Counted from the first letter of the stretch, positions 1 through 6,249 are shown. The stretch: 6,524 bases of DNA from Pseudomonadota bacterium (GCA_021160085.1 JAGHDE010000002.1:1-6524), one strand, 5' to 3'. Notes: generated from the letters alone by a model not told the origin. A program made the numbers and translations.

Positions 1-535
1 CTTCATACCCTTCGGTGTCGTAAAACGGACCCCGTCTGATATCGAGGGGGTTGATAACGTCCATAAGCCGCAAACCGTCCGATTCACCCCAGCCGATCTG
101 CTGCTTTCCGACCCGTAATAAGAATTTGTCACCATAGTAGCTTACATAAAACTCCCTCAGGATCTGATCAAAACTGTCATCAAACTGAAGATTCTTCCTG
201 GATGTTTCGAACCTTCTTTCGAAGTGTCCGTGGTCACTTCGGATGGCGTAGATCAAGTCTCCCCAGAGCCGGAAAATCCCCCGCACTTCCACCTTTCGGC
301 TTAACTCCACGTTGGTATCCAGATACCACATCTGGTAAGCGGAATGTAGACCGGTCTGATTGGTCTTGTATTCGCTGCTGCTGTTGGTGTTGAAGGCGAA
401 TTCCTGGCGGACAAAGCCCTCGATCGCCACTTCCTTGCCGAACAGGTTGTAATACTCGGCCATCGCAGGACAGGAAACGGCTAATACCATTCCTGTCACT
501 GCCAAGCTTAACACAAAGGTCTTTAATTTTTTCAT
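1..535 (-). CDS. DUF1302 family outer-membrane protein, N-terminal part (3' end outside window)
   Basis: This is the first 178 codons of a gene that continues past the left edge. The protein opens with a Sec signal peptide: basic MKK start, hydrophobic stretch about residues 6-22, and a likely signal peptidase I site after Ala-Met-Ala (residue 26). The mature part reads like alternating beta-strands. Near residues 142-168 it carries the stretch GKQQIGWGESDGLRLMDVIN followed by PLDIRR, which I recognise as the N-terminal signature of DUF1302 proteins. These are predicted outer-membrane beta-barrels of roughly 500-600 residues, commonly encoded beside MMPL-type RND transporters. The start at 535 is well supported: AAGGAGG (543-549) sits 7 nt upstream. 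The gene follows the RND gene by 86 nt on the same strand and is probably co-transcribed with it. Role as the outer-membrane component of a transport system is inferred from context. The substrate is unknown. Confidence 0.85.
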   Translation of the reverse strand, partial: MKKLKTFVLSLAVTGMVLAVSCPAMAEYYNLFGKEVAIEGFVRQEFAFNTNSSSEYKTNQTGLHSAYQMWYLDTNVELSRKVEVRGIFRLWGDLIYAIRSDHGHFERRFETSRKNLQFDDSFDQILREFYVSYYGDKFLLRVGKQQIGWGESDGLRLMDVINPLDIRRGPFYDTEGYE

Positions 536-621
536 TCTTCCTCCTCCTTAAGCCCGGTTAATTAACAATTATTCCTTCCCTAAAAAACAACTTCTATTTA
601 TTTTGTTTCGCCTCCTTTCTT

Positions 622-3003
622 TTATTTAGGTGGTTTATAAATGAATTTAGGTTTTAAGCGGTAAAGCATGGCGGGATGCAGTATCAGCGCCGCCAGCATA
701 TTAAAGGACAGCAGTACGGCCAGGAGCAGGCCCATCTGCGCCTGAAATTTCAAGCCGGACATATAATACCAGGCCAGCAGGGGCAGGACCATGGGAAGCG
801 CGGTAAAGACCACCCCTTTTGAAGCGGTGCGCGCCGTTACCTCCAGCGACTTGGCCCAGTTCCCTTCATTTAGCTTCATCTCTTCCCGCATCCGGCTAAA
901 GATATAGAGACCAAAGTTGACGCCAATGCCCACGCCTACCGCGGATACCGGCAATGTGTTGATGGTAATGCCGATATTGGCAAAGTTCATATAAGCAAAT
1001 GTTATGAGGGTGGCGAGAAGAAGGGGAATGCAGAGAATAAAACCCGCCAGAAGGGAACGGTAGGAAATGGCGCACATGATAAAGACCGCTATCAATACGT
1101 AAGCATCAACATTTCTGTGGGTTGCGGCAATCTCCTCATTCACCGCGGTTTCCATGCCGATCACCCCGCCCGCCAGCAGATACTCTCCCAGCCCTTCTAC
1201 TGTTTGCGGGTAGATATCAAAAAATTTCTTCATGTTCGTACGTATCTGATCGATGGTCTTTTCGGTATGGTCCTTAAAAAACATGAGGGTGTTGGTGTTA
1301 TAAAATTTCGGGTCGGCGAACCGGTCTAAATCGCCGGGCACACTTTTGGACTGGAACAGAAAGAGCATGCTGTTACATAACCCCTCCTCGTCAGGAATAA
1401 ACTGCCAGAGGGGGCATCCATCGTGCATCTCCTTGTTGAGCTTGGCAACAACCCCCGAAAGACACGATGCTCCGCCATATAAATCGGGCATTTGGACCCG
1501 CATAAATCTGTCCAGTCGTTCAAACGGCTGTAATACCTTCGGACTTTTAGCCGCAAATTCCTCACATCCCCGAAAGAAGACCATGTAGTTATCGGCGCCC
1601 GCCCCTTTAAATGTCCGGTTGATATCAGCATAATCAGCATTGTAAACCGAATCCGGCCAGAGGATGGGGGAGCCGGGAGTGGGATCACCCACTGCAACCT
1701 GGGCCGTTTGCCAGATGCTGAATACATACAGAAGAGCAAAAAAACCGATAACCGCCCAGTTCCCCCTGCCAATCGCTTTCTCGGTCAGCCAGAGATTTAC
1801 ACCGTCCACAATGTGACGTTTTCCGGCCACGTCATGTTCCTCGTGGACCGTTTTCATAAATTTCTCTTTCGGGCTTGGAAGAATGCAACAGAGGATCGGC
1901 GTAAATATTCCGGTGAGCACAAAGATCGCCAGCATCCAGATGGTAAGGGAGATGGCCAGTTGCTGCATCAGCAGTATTTTGGCCAGGTAGCAGACCGAAA
2001 AGCCCGCCATATCGGTGAGGACGGACGAAAACCCGGGAACTAAAAGAGCGCCCATGGCCCGGGAGGCGGCCTCCGGCCGGTCTCCTTTCCAGGTATCCAG
2101 TTCTTCATAATAGCGCTGGGTCATCTGCACGGATTGTCCCAGCGCCCGCGCCCCCACCAGAAAGGGAAGCACAAAAAGGAGAGGGCTTAAATTAACCCCC
2201 ACAAATCCCATAATGCCCAGACCCCAGACCGCAGAAACAAGTGCGGTTACTATCGGAATCACCATCCCCTGCCAGATTCGAAAGAAAATAAGCAAAAGGA
2301 CCATCATAATTCCGATACTGACTACAAATATTCCTATCATCTGAGGCCAGTAATTGTAAATCCAGCCTAACAGAACGGGTTTGCCGATCATGTGGAGGCT
2401 GGTATTGTCGTCTTCGTATTTTTCCTTTAACTCCGTAAAAAACTTGAAAAGATTGCTGTAATTAATACCCTCCTTGAACTCTCCGATGATGAGAGTGGCG
2501 GTTCCCTCCCCATTTACCAGCACATTAGCATACATAGGGTTGGTGAAGATGTTTTCCTTCATAAACTTAAATTCTTCCGGTGTGCTCGGGATTCTGGGCC
2601 ACATGAGGCCATCCATCTCAACCCTTCCCCCGGAATAGCCCCGAATATATTTTGACTTCCGCTGGGAAATGGAAGCGGTAAGAAGCGAGTAAGCGTCGTC
2701 ATGATAAACGATCGCATCAGTAATGCCTTTCACCTTTTCCAAAAACTTGGTGTTGAAAATGTCCCCCTCCTTGACCTTTGCTTCAATGAGGACAGTGCTG
2801 GCACCGCCAAACTGAGATCCAAACTCCTTGTGGAGTTTGATAAAAGGATGGCCAAAGGGAAACATATCTTCCAAAATGACGTTTACCGACATAATCGACA
2901 TCCCATAAAGAAAAAGACCGGTTAAAACAACGCCGATTAATCCAAACAAAGGCCATCGAAATCTAATTGCAGTTTTTGCCCATAATGGTGCTTCTGGAGT
3001 CAT
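622..3003 (-). CDS. MMPL-type RND superfamily transporter, 793 aa
   Basis: This is an inner-membrane transporter with the duplicated RND layout. TM1 is about residues 17-39, a soluble loop spans about 40-218, and TM2-TM6 lie at about 222-243, 247-268, 273-291, 324-343 and 348-375. TM7 is about 415-432, a second loop spans about 434-630, and TM8-TM12 fill about 632-782. The length is complete for the MMPL/HAE3 branch. The C-terminal segment (FTALPMVLPLLAWYYMSGLK, then FQAQMGLLLA and a Pro-Ala near 777-778) matches RND proteins found beside DUF1302 genes. TM5 carries Asp331. The usual Asp-Tyr pair of TM10 is replaced by Asn696-Phe697, and TM4 has Arg286 but no acidic residue, so proton coupling may differ. 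Loop 2 holds four Cys (480, 514, 530, 543) and loop 1 none. The start is supported by a GAGAGG-like SD about 7 nt upstream. It starts 27 nt after the propeller gene, so the two are almost surely one operon. Export or transport of a hydrophobic compound or lipid is a family-based guess. Confidence 0.88.
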   Translation of the reverse strand: MTPEAPLWAKTAIRFRWPLFGLIGVVLTGLFLYGMSIMSVNVILEDMFPFGHPFIKLHKEFGSQFGGASTVLIEAKVKEGDIFNTKFLEKVKGITDAIVYHDDAYSLLTASISQRKSKYIRGYSGGRVEMDGLMWPRIPSTPEEFKFMKENIFTNPMYANVLVNGEGTATLIIGEFKEGINYSNLFKFFTELKEKYEDDNTSLHMIGKPVLLGWIYNYWPQMIGIFVVSIGIMMVLLLIFFRIWQGMVIPIVTALVSAVWGLGIMGFVGVNLSPLLFVLPFLVGARALGQSVQMTQRYYEELDTWKGDRPEAASRAMGALLVPGFSSVLTDMAGFSVCYLAKILLMQQLAISLTIWMLAIFVLTGIFTPILCCILPSPKEKFMKTVHEEHDVAGKRHIVDGVNLWLTEKAIGRGNWAVIGFFALLYVFSIWQTAQVAVGDPTPGSPILWPDSVYNADYADINRTFKGAGADNYMVFFRGCEEFAAKSPKVLQPFERLDRFMRVQMPDLYGGASCLSGVVAKLNKEMHDGCPLWQFIPDEEGLCNSMLFLFQSKSVPGDLDRFADPKFYNTNTLMFFKDHTEKTIDQIRTNMKKFFDIYPQTVEGLGEYLLAGGVIGMETAVNEEIAATHRNVDAYVLIAVFIMCAISYRSLLAGFILCIPLLLATLITFAYMNFANIGITINTLPVSAVGVGIGVNFGLYIFSRMREEMKLNEGNWAKSLEVTARTASKGVVFTALPMVLPLLAWYYMSGLKFQAQMGLLLAVLLSFNMLAALILHPAMLYRLKPKFIYKPPK

Positions 3004-3030
3004 CGTTTTCCTCTCATTCTTGACTGAATT

Positions 3031-3999
3031 CTAATATTGTATTGCCTGCCATCCCTTGCCATTGTCGGTGCTTTTAAAGACGCTGCCCCTTTCACCCACC
3101 ATCCAGGCAGTTCCTCCGGTGGTGGAAGCCATACCATACAGCCAGATATAATCTATGTTTGCATCAAAAAGACTCGGCTGCCAGGTTGTTCCCCCATCCT
3201 CGGTGTAGAGTACCACTCCCTGGCCAGCAACAATGCCGTTATTCGAGTTGCAAAAGTGGACCTCATAAAATGGGATCACCTTCTTAATCCCGGTATCCGC
3301 TTTTTCCCAGGTTGCTCCCCCGTCCCCGGTATGGAGAACAAGCGAATCGATGCCTGCAAGCCAGACATTCTGACTGTCCAGAGCCTGGCAGGAAAAAAAG
3401 ACATTTTCTACTCCACTATCCTGCTTGTTCCAGGTCTTGCCTCCATCCACAGTAGCTAAAATCATCCCGAATTCTCCAACCGCCCAGCCGTGCATTGGAT
3501 CGGCAAAATCAATATCATATAAAATTGCATCTTCGGTAGCAATCTGAACCTTCCAGTCTTGTCCGCCATTTTCAGTATGGATAATCGTCCCCCATTCTCC
3601 TATTGCCCATCCCTTTTTCGTATCCACAAAGCAAACTCCGGTCAGAAAAATATCCTCACAGCTTTTCTGCTCGGACCAGGTTTTACCGCCATCATCAGTA
3701 TGAATGATTGTATGGCCATAGCCAACCGCCCAGCCGTTGTTCTCATCAACAAAGTCTACACTGGCCAGCACTTTTTCTTTCCCGGTCTCCTGATAAACCC
3801 AGGTCTCCCCCCCGTCCCTGGTAGCGAGAACGGTTCCCCAATAACCAACCGCCCAGCCATGGGTCTCATTGACAAAATCGATACTGAAAAGGTTATCTTT
3901 TAAACGGGTTGGGCTGCCTGGTTCGGCATAAAGGAGAGAAGAAAAAGTAAAAGCAACTAAAAGGAAGGCAAAAACTGAAAAAATAATTTTTCGCTTCAT
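3031..3999 (-). CDS. Secreted YCF48-like seven-bladed beta-propeller protein, 322 aa
   Basis: The N-terminus is a signal peptide: MKRK, hydrophobic core about residues 5-23, probable cleavage after Leu-Tyr-Ala (25). There is no lipobox Cys, so a soluble periplasmic or secreted protein is expected. The mature part consists of seven repeats, each ending in a D/N-G-G-x-x-W type turn (the last is DNGKGW) at residues 62, 103, 144, 185, 226, 268 and 312. The first five are spaced exactly 41 residues apart. Most repeats also contain GWAVG-type and GTI/GTV-type strands. This is the BNR/YCF48 pattern, named after the photosystem II assembly factor, but in non-phototrophs such proteins occur beside RND and DUF1302 genes. 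No catalytic residues can be named, and a scaffold or binding role is inferred. Start: TAAGGAG with AGGAG at 4006-4010, 6 nt before ATG. It is the first gene of the unit with the transporter and the outer-membrane protein. A photosynthetic role is not suggested by anything here. Confidence 0.87.
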   Translation of the reverse strand: MKRKIIFSVFAFLLVAFTFSSLLYAEPGSPTRLKDNLFSIDFVNETHGWAVGYWGTVLATRDGGETWVYQETGKEKVLASVDFVDENNGWAVGYGHTIIHTDDGGKTWSEQKSCEDIFLTGVCFVDTKKGWAIGEWGTIIHTENGGQDWKVQIATEDAILYDIDFADPMHGWAVGEFGMILATVDGGKTWNKQDSGVENVFFSCQALDSQNVWLAGIDSLVLHTGDGGATWEKADTGIKKVIPFYEVHFCNSNNGIVAGQGVVLYTEDGGTTWQPSLFDANIDYIWLYGMASTTGGTAWMVGERGSVFKSTDNGKGWQAIQY

Positions 4000-4035
4000 A
4001 CATGACTCCTTAGATAATATAGTTTTTTAAATATT

Positions 4036-4136
4036 CGGCATACTGCAAGGTTTGGTCTGATCGATTTCAGCGTCTGAAAAACAACCAGCCTTTCCTTGCA
4101 ACCTTACCTGCCTCGGGAAAAATTCCCAGCGTGCCG
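4036..4136 (-). promoter_or_regulatory. Candidate structured RNA leader upstream of the propeller gene
   Basis: On the minus strand this stretch contains nested complementary segments within about 100 nt. CGGCA (4132-4136) can pair with TGCCG (4036-4040) and close the element. Inside are a GGGAA-TTCCC hairpin (4115-4127), a 7-bp stem TGCAAGG/CCTTGCA (4094-4100 with 4044-4050), a 5-bp stem TGGTT/GACCA with one G-U pair (4083-4087 with 4053-4057), and a 6-bp hairpin TTTCAG/CTGAAA (4065-4079). It ends about 25 nt before the Shine-Dalgarno of the first operon gene, where a cis-acting RNA would sit. I compared it by eye with the consensus of c-di-GMP-I, cobalamin, SAM and ykkC riboswitches and saw no match. 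No U-tract follows, so transcription termination is not obvious. It could also be a palindromic repeat element. The pairings are seen in sequence; function is inference. Confidence 0.4.
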
Positions 4137-4190
4137 GGTTTTATCTCTATAAAAATGAGTTCCTTCCTCTATTGATAAAACAATTTTAAA

Positions 4191-4246
4191 TTAATAGCAA
4201 ATGGGGTTGCTTTGTCAACATCTTTTTTGATCTTTTTTGTTTTTTT
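4191..4246 (-). promoter_or_regulatory. Promoter candidate P2 with phased A-tracts (UP-like element)
   Basis: On the minus strand a perfect -35 TTGACA (4213-4218) is followed after 16 nt by TATTAA (4191-4196), which is preceded by TGC, so it resembles an extended -10 box. The expected transcription start is near 4184, giving a leader of about 185 nt before the propeller gene at 3999. Immediately upstream of the -35 lie three A-runs on the minus strand (4223-4228, 4233-4238, 4240-4246). The first two are exactly 10 bp apart. They fall at about -39 to -62, where UP elements contact the RNA polymerase alpha subunits. This would drive the propeller-RND-DUF1302 unit. Confidence 0.5.
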
Positions 4247-4272
4247 GTAAAAATGGTGAAATTTGCATAATA

Positions 4273-4302
4273 ATTGTAAAAAATTCAAAAGTTCTCTGTC
4301 AA
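4273..4302 (-). promoter_or_regulatory. Promoter candidate P1, sigma-70 type
   Basis: A perfect TTGACA (4297-4302) and TACAAT (4273-4278, 5 of 6 consensus bases) are separated by 18 nt on the minus strand. The expected start is near 4266. It lies between the tRNA-Leu gene and P2 and points towards the propeller gene. A transcript from here would carry a leader of about 265 nt that includes the A-rich block and the possible RNA structure. The surroundings are AT-rich, so chance matches are possible, but the -35/-10 pair is good. Confidence 0.45.
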
Positions 4303-4332
4303 TAGAAATTTCATCTTCCCCTGCGCAATGAG

Positions 4333-4417
4333 TGCCGGAGGTCGGAATCGAACCGACATGGACGCAAGGTCCGGGGGATTTTGAGTCCCCTGCGTCTACC
4401 AGTTTCACCACTCCGGC
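4333..4417 (-). tRNA. tRNA-Leu (anticodon CAA)
   Basis: On the minus strand an 85-nt class II tRNA is complete. The acceptor stem GCCGGAG (4411-4417) pairs perfectly with CTCCGGC (4334-4340) and is followed by discriminator A (4333). The D-arm contains GGTAGACGC, typical of bacterial tRNA-Leu. The anticodon stem GGGGA/TCCCC encloses the loop CTCAAAA, giving anticodon CAA, which reads UUG codons. A long variable arm has the stem GGAC/GTCC, and the T-arm is GTCGG-TTCGATT-CCGAC. The 3' CCA is not encoded; CTC follows instead, so CCA must be added enzymatically. No convincing terminator follows, so transcripts might run on towards the propeller operon. Confidence 0.96.
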
Positions 4418-4428
4418 TTAATACTGTT

Positions 4429-4457
4429 TTTATAAATTTCTTCTCCCGATTTGTCAA
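4429..4457 (-). promoter_or_regulatory. Promoter of the tRNA-Leu gene
   Basis: On the minus strand TTGACA (4452-4457) and TATAAA (4429-4434) are separated by exactly 17 nt. This is near-consensus sigma-70 spacing and sequence, as expected for a stable-RNA gene. The predicted start is near 4422, leaving only about 5 nt of leader before the mature tRNA 5' end at 4417. It lies in the 107-bp gap after the comM stop codon. Confidence 0.75.
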
Positions 4458-4524
4458 TTGTAAATTTTTGAACTTCTCTTACTCCTGGCATCAGGATTGG
4501 TTGGCAGATAGAGACAAAAGGTTT

Positions 4525-6072
4525 CTAATCCAGGTCTCGGTCAAGGCTTCGATATTGAATGGCTTCAGCAACGCCGGAAGCCTGGATAGATTCTTCTCCC
4601 GCCAAATCTGCTATTGTTCGGGATACTTTAAGAACACGGGTATATGCTCGAGCGCTCAATCCTAATTTATCGATAGCCATTTCCAAAAGACGCTTAGAAT
4701 CTCCGCCAATCTGGCAATACTTCTTTATATGACGGGAATGCATCTGTGCATTACAATGAATTTTAGTGTTAAGCAACCGCTCCCTTTGAATACAACGGGC
4801 GCTTTTAACCCGTTCCCCAATGTTATGGGAGGATTCTCCGGAAGAGTCTTGAGACAGTTCTTTATACTTCACTGCCGGAACTTCTATATGAATATCGATC
4901 CGGTCAAGAAGGGGTCCGGAAATTCTGGATCTGTATCGCTGGATCTGAGGAAGAGTGCAGACACACTGCCGATGGGGGTCTCCAAAGAAACCACAGGGAC
5001 AGGGGTTCATGGCGGCAATCAGCATAAACCGGGCCGGAAAAGTAAGGGAAGTGGAGGCCCGGGCAATGGTTACGGTTCCATCCTCAATGGGCTGTCGCAT
5101 GACCTCAAGAACATTCTTTCGAAATTCAGGAAGCTCATCGAGAAACAAGACTCCATTGTGTGAAAGGCTAACTTCTCCGGGTTTCGGGATGGACCCTCCC
5201 CCGATTAAACCAGCATCAGAAATTGTATGGTGAGGTGCTCGAAAAGGGCGGTTTGTTATAAGAAAATGGTTATTGCCCAACAGGCCAAGCACACTGTGAA
5301 TTTTTGTGGCTTCTAAGGATTCTTCCAAAGTCATCGGTGGAAGAATGGTTTGGAGACGTCTGGCCAGCATGGTCTTTCCGGATCCGGGAGGTCCTACCAT
5401 GATGATATTATGTCCACCCGCCGCAGCTATTTCCAGAGCTCTTTTAACATGTTCCTGTCCTTTAACCTCATTGAAATCTTTCAGGTGTTTCTCGTCTTGA
5501 TCAAAAAGGGCTTTAAGATCAACCCGGGCCGGAGTTATCGAGATGTTATCATTAAAAAAATCTACTACTTCTCCCAGGTCCCTGACCCCGATAACCTCTA
5601 TGTCCTGCACCACCGCAGCCTCAGGAGCATTTTCCACGGGAAGAACTATTCCCTTTGCCTTTTGATGCCGGGCAGCTAACGCCATGGGCAAACTACCCCT
5701 GATTGGCTTTACCCGGCCATCCAGAGAAAGCTCTCCTAATATAAAATAGTCTTTTAAATCTTTTAAACTGTTGGGTTTTATGCTTCCCGATGCTGATAAA
5801 ATGCCAGCGGCAATGGGGAGATCAAACGTTGACCCCTCCTTTTTAATATCAGCAGGGGCTAAATTAACGGTTATTTTGCGGGCGGGGTATTCATATCCTG
5901 AATTTTTAATAGCCGACTTGACCCTGTCTTTGCTTTCCTTAACTGCTCCTTCCGGCAAACCAACTGTTGAAAATGTCGGCAGCCCCCGGGTAATATCTAC
6001 TTCCACCTCAACCTGATAGGCATCAATGCCAAGAACAGCCGCGCTCAACACTCGAGAAAGCATATAGTGCAT
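4525..6072 (-). CDS. comM: YifB/ComM family Mg-chelatase-like AAA+ ATPase, 515 aa
   Basis: Complete member of the YifB/ComM family, of usual length (about 500-515 aa). Domains in order: an N-terminal ChlI/Lon-S5-like domain (about 20-170) with GLPEGAVKESKDRVKSAI and NLAPADIKKEG; the AAA+ Mg-chelatase core (about 195-400) with Walker A GPPGSGKT (227-234), Walker B VLFLDE (308-313), AAMNPCPCG (353-361) with a second CVC pair (370-372) that may bind metal, and GPLLDRIDIH with Arg391; and a C-terminal Mg_chelatase_C domain (about 415-510) with SARAYTRVLKVSRTIADL. In naturally competent bacteria ComM is a hexameric branch-migration helicase that extends recombination of incoming DNA. Many non-competent species also carry it, so the role here is family-based. 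It is not a true magnesium chelatase subunit. Start: family members usually begin ML-x-x-V, so Met4 (6063) is a serious alternative to Met1 (6072). The gene is divergent from dksA. Confidence 0.95.
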   Translation of the reverse strand: MHYMLSRVLSAAVLGIDAYQVEVEVDITRGLPTFSTVGLPEGAVKESKDRVKSAIKNSGYEYPARKITVNLAPADIKKEGSTFDLPIAAGILSASGSIKPNSLKDLKDYFILGELSLDGRVKPIRGSLPMALAARHQKAKGIVLPVENAPEAAVVQDIEVIGVRDLGEVVDFFNDNISITPARVDLKALFDQDEKHLKDFNEVKGQEHVKRALEIAAAGGHNIIMVGPPGSGKTMLARRLQTILPPMTLEESLEATKIHSVLGLLGNNHFLITNRPFRAPHHTISDAGLIGGGSIPKPGEVSLSHNGVLFLDELPEFRKNVLEVMRQPIEDGTVTIARASTSLTFPARFMLIAAMNPCPCGFFGDPHRQCVCTLPQIQRYRSRISGPLLDRIDIHIEVPAVKYKELSQDSSGESSHNIGERVKSARCIQRERLLNTKIHCNAQMHSRHIKKYCQIGGDSKRLLEMAIDKLGLSARAYTRVLKVSRTIADLAGEESIQASGVAEAIQYRSLDRDLD

Positions 6073-6075
6073 TAA

Positions 6076-6080
6076 CCTCC
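6076..6080 (-). promoter_or_regulatory. Ribosome binding site of comM that leaves two possible starts
   Basis: The minus strand reads GGAGG here, 3 nt before the ATG at 6072 and 12 nt before the in-frame ATG at 6063. Neither spacing is ideal. Similarity to the usual MLxxVLSAAxLGIDA beginning of the family favours 6063; maximum ORF length favours 6072. The difference is three residues (Met-His-Tyr). Confidence 0.55.
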
Positions 6081-6153
6081 AGGGAAAAGATCAGGATCAT
6101 TGTCCATTGTTTATAGTTATCACATATCCTGAATTTCGCAAGCACATTTTTAA

Positions 6154-6173
6154 CCCCGAAAACGGGCTTTTTT
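6154..6173 (+). terminator. Possible rho-independent terminator in the comM-dksA gap
   Basis: The plus strand reads CCCG (6155-6158), AAAA loop, CGGG (6163-6166), one C, then six T (6168-6173). The stem is only 4 bp but all G-C, with a tetraloop and an adjacent T-run. It points towards dksA, yet no plus-strand gene precedes it in this window. It might block antisense transcription out of comM, end an unseen small transcript, or be fortuitous. Confidence 0.4.
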
Positions 6174-6249
6174 GTCAACAAGCCAAAGAAACAAAAAAAG
6201 AGACTTTGCAAAACAAGTCATTTTTCAGATGAATTATTAATATTTTTTC

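Noticed and set aside
202..393. Plus-strand open frame of 63 codons opposite the DUF1302 gene
   Set aside because: It is fully antisense to the signature-bearing DUF1302 coding sequence, is rich in Arg, Ser and Cys, and has no motif.
557..566. 10-bp perfect palindrome GTTAATTAAC in the RND-DUF1302 gap as an operator
   Set aside because: It is short and AT-rich, lies inside an operon gap with no promoter visible, and could occur by chance.
1326..1772. Minus-strand open frame of 148 codons inside the RND gene
   Set aside because: It lies in another frame of a well-supported transporter gene. The translation is low in complexity for a real protein and has no recognisable motif or ribosome site of its own.
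1708..2043. Plus-strand open frame of 111 codons opposite the RND gene
   Set aside because: Antisense shadow of a conserved coding region. No family signature is visible.
4001..4003. Earlier ATG just before the propeller gene start
   Set aside because: It is out of frame with the propeller and only 2 nt after AGGAG, too close for initiation. The ATG at 3999 leads directly into a good signal peptide.
4036..4136. c-di-GMP-I (GEMM) riboswitch, prompted by a GGCACGC stretch
   Set aside because: The downstream conserved GGGCAAACC, GAAA tetraloop-type and GGACGCAAAGCC core segments are absent, so only a generic structured leader is claimed.
4169..4411. Minus-strand open frame of 80 codons beginning MVKLVDAGDSKS
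   Set aside because: Its first third is the translation of the tRNA-Leu gene, a well-known annotation artefact. The rest runs through AT-rich promoter and leader sequence.
4483..4496. TCCTG/CAGGA hairpin after the comM stop as a terminator
   Set aside because: The stem has 5 bp but no T-run follows on the minus strand. It is too weak to call.
6110..6115. TATAAA on the minus strand as the comM -10 box
   Set aside because: The best -35 upstream (TTGCGA) is 20 nt away and imperfect, so no confident promoter pair could be assigned for comM.
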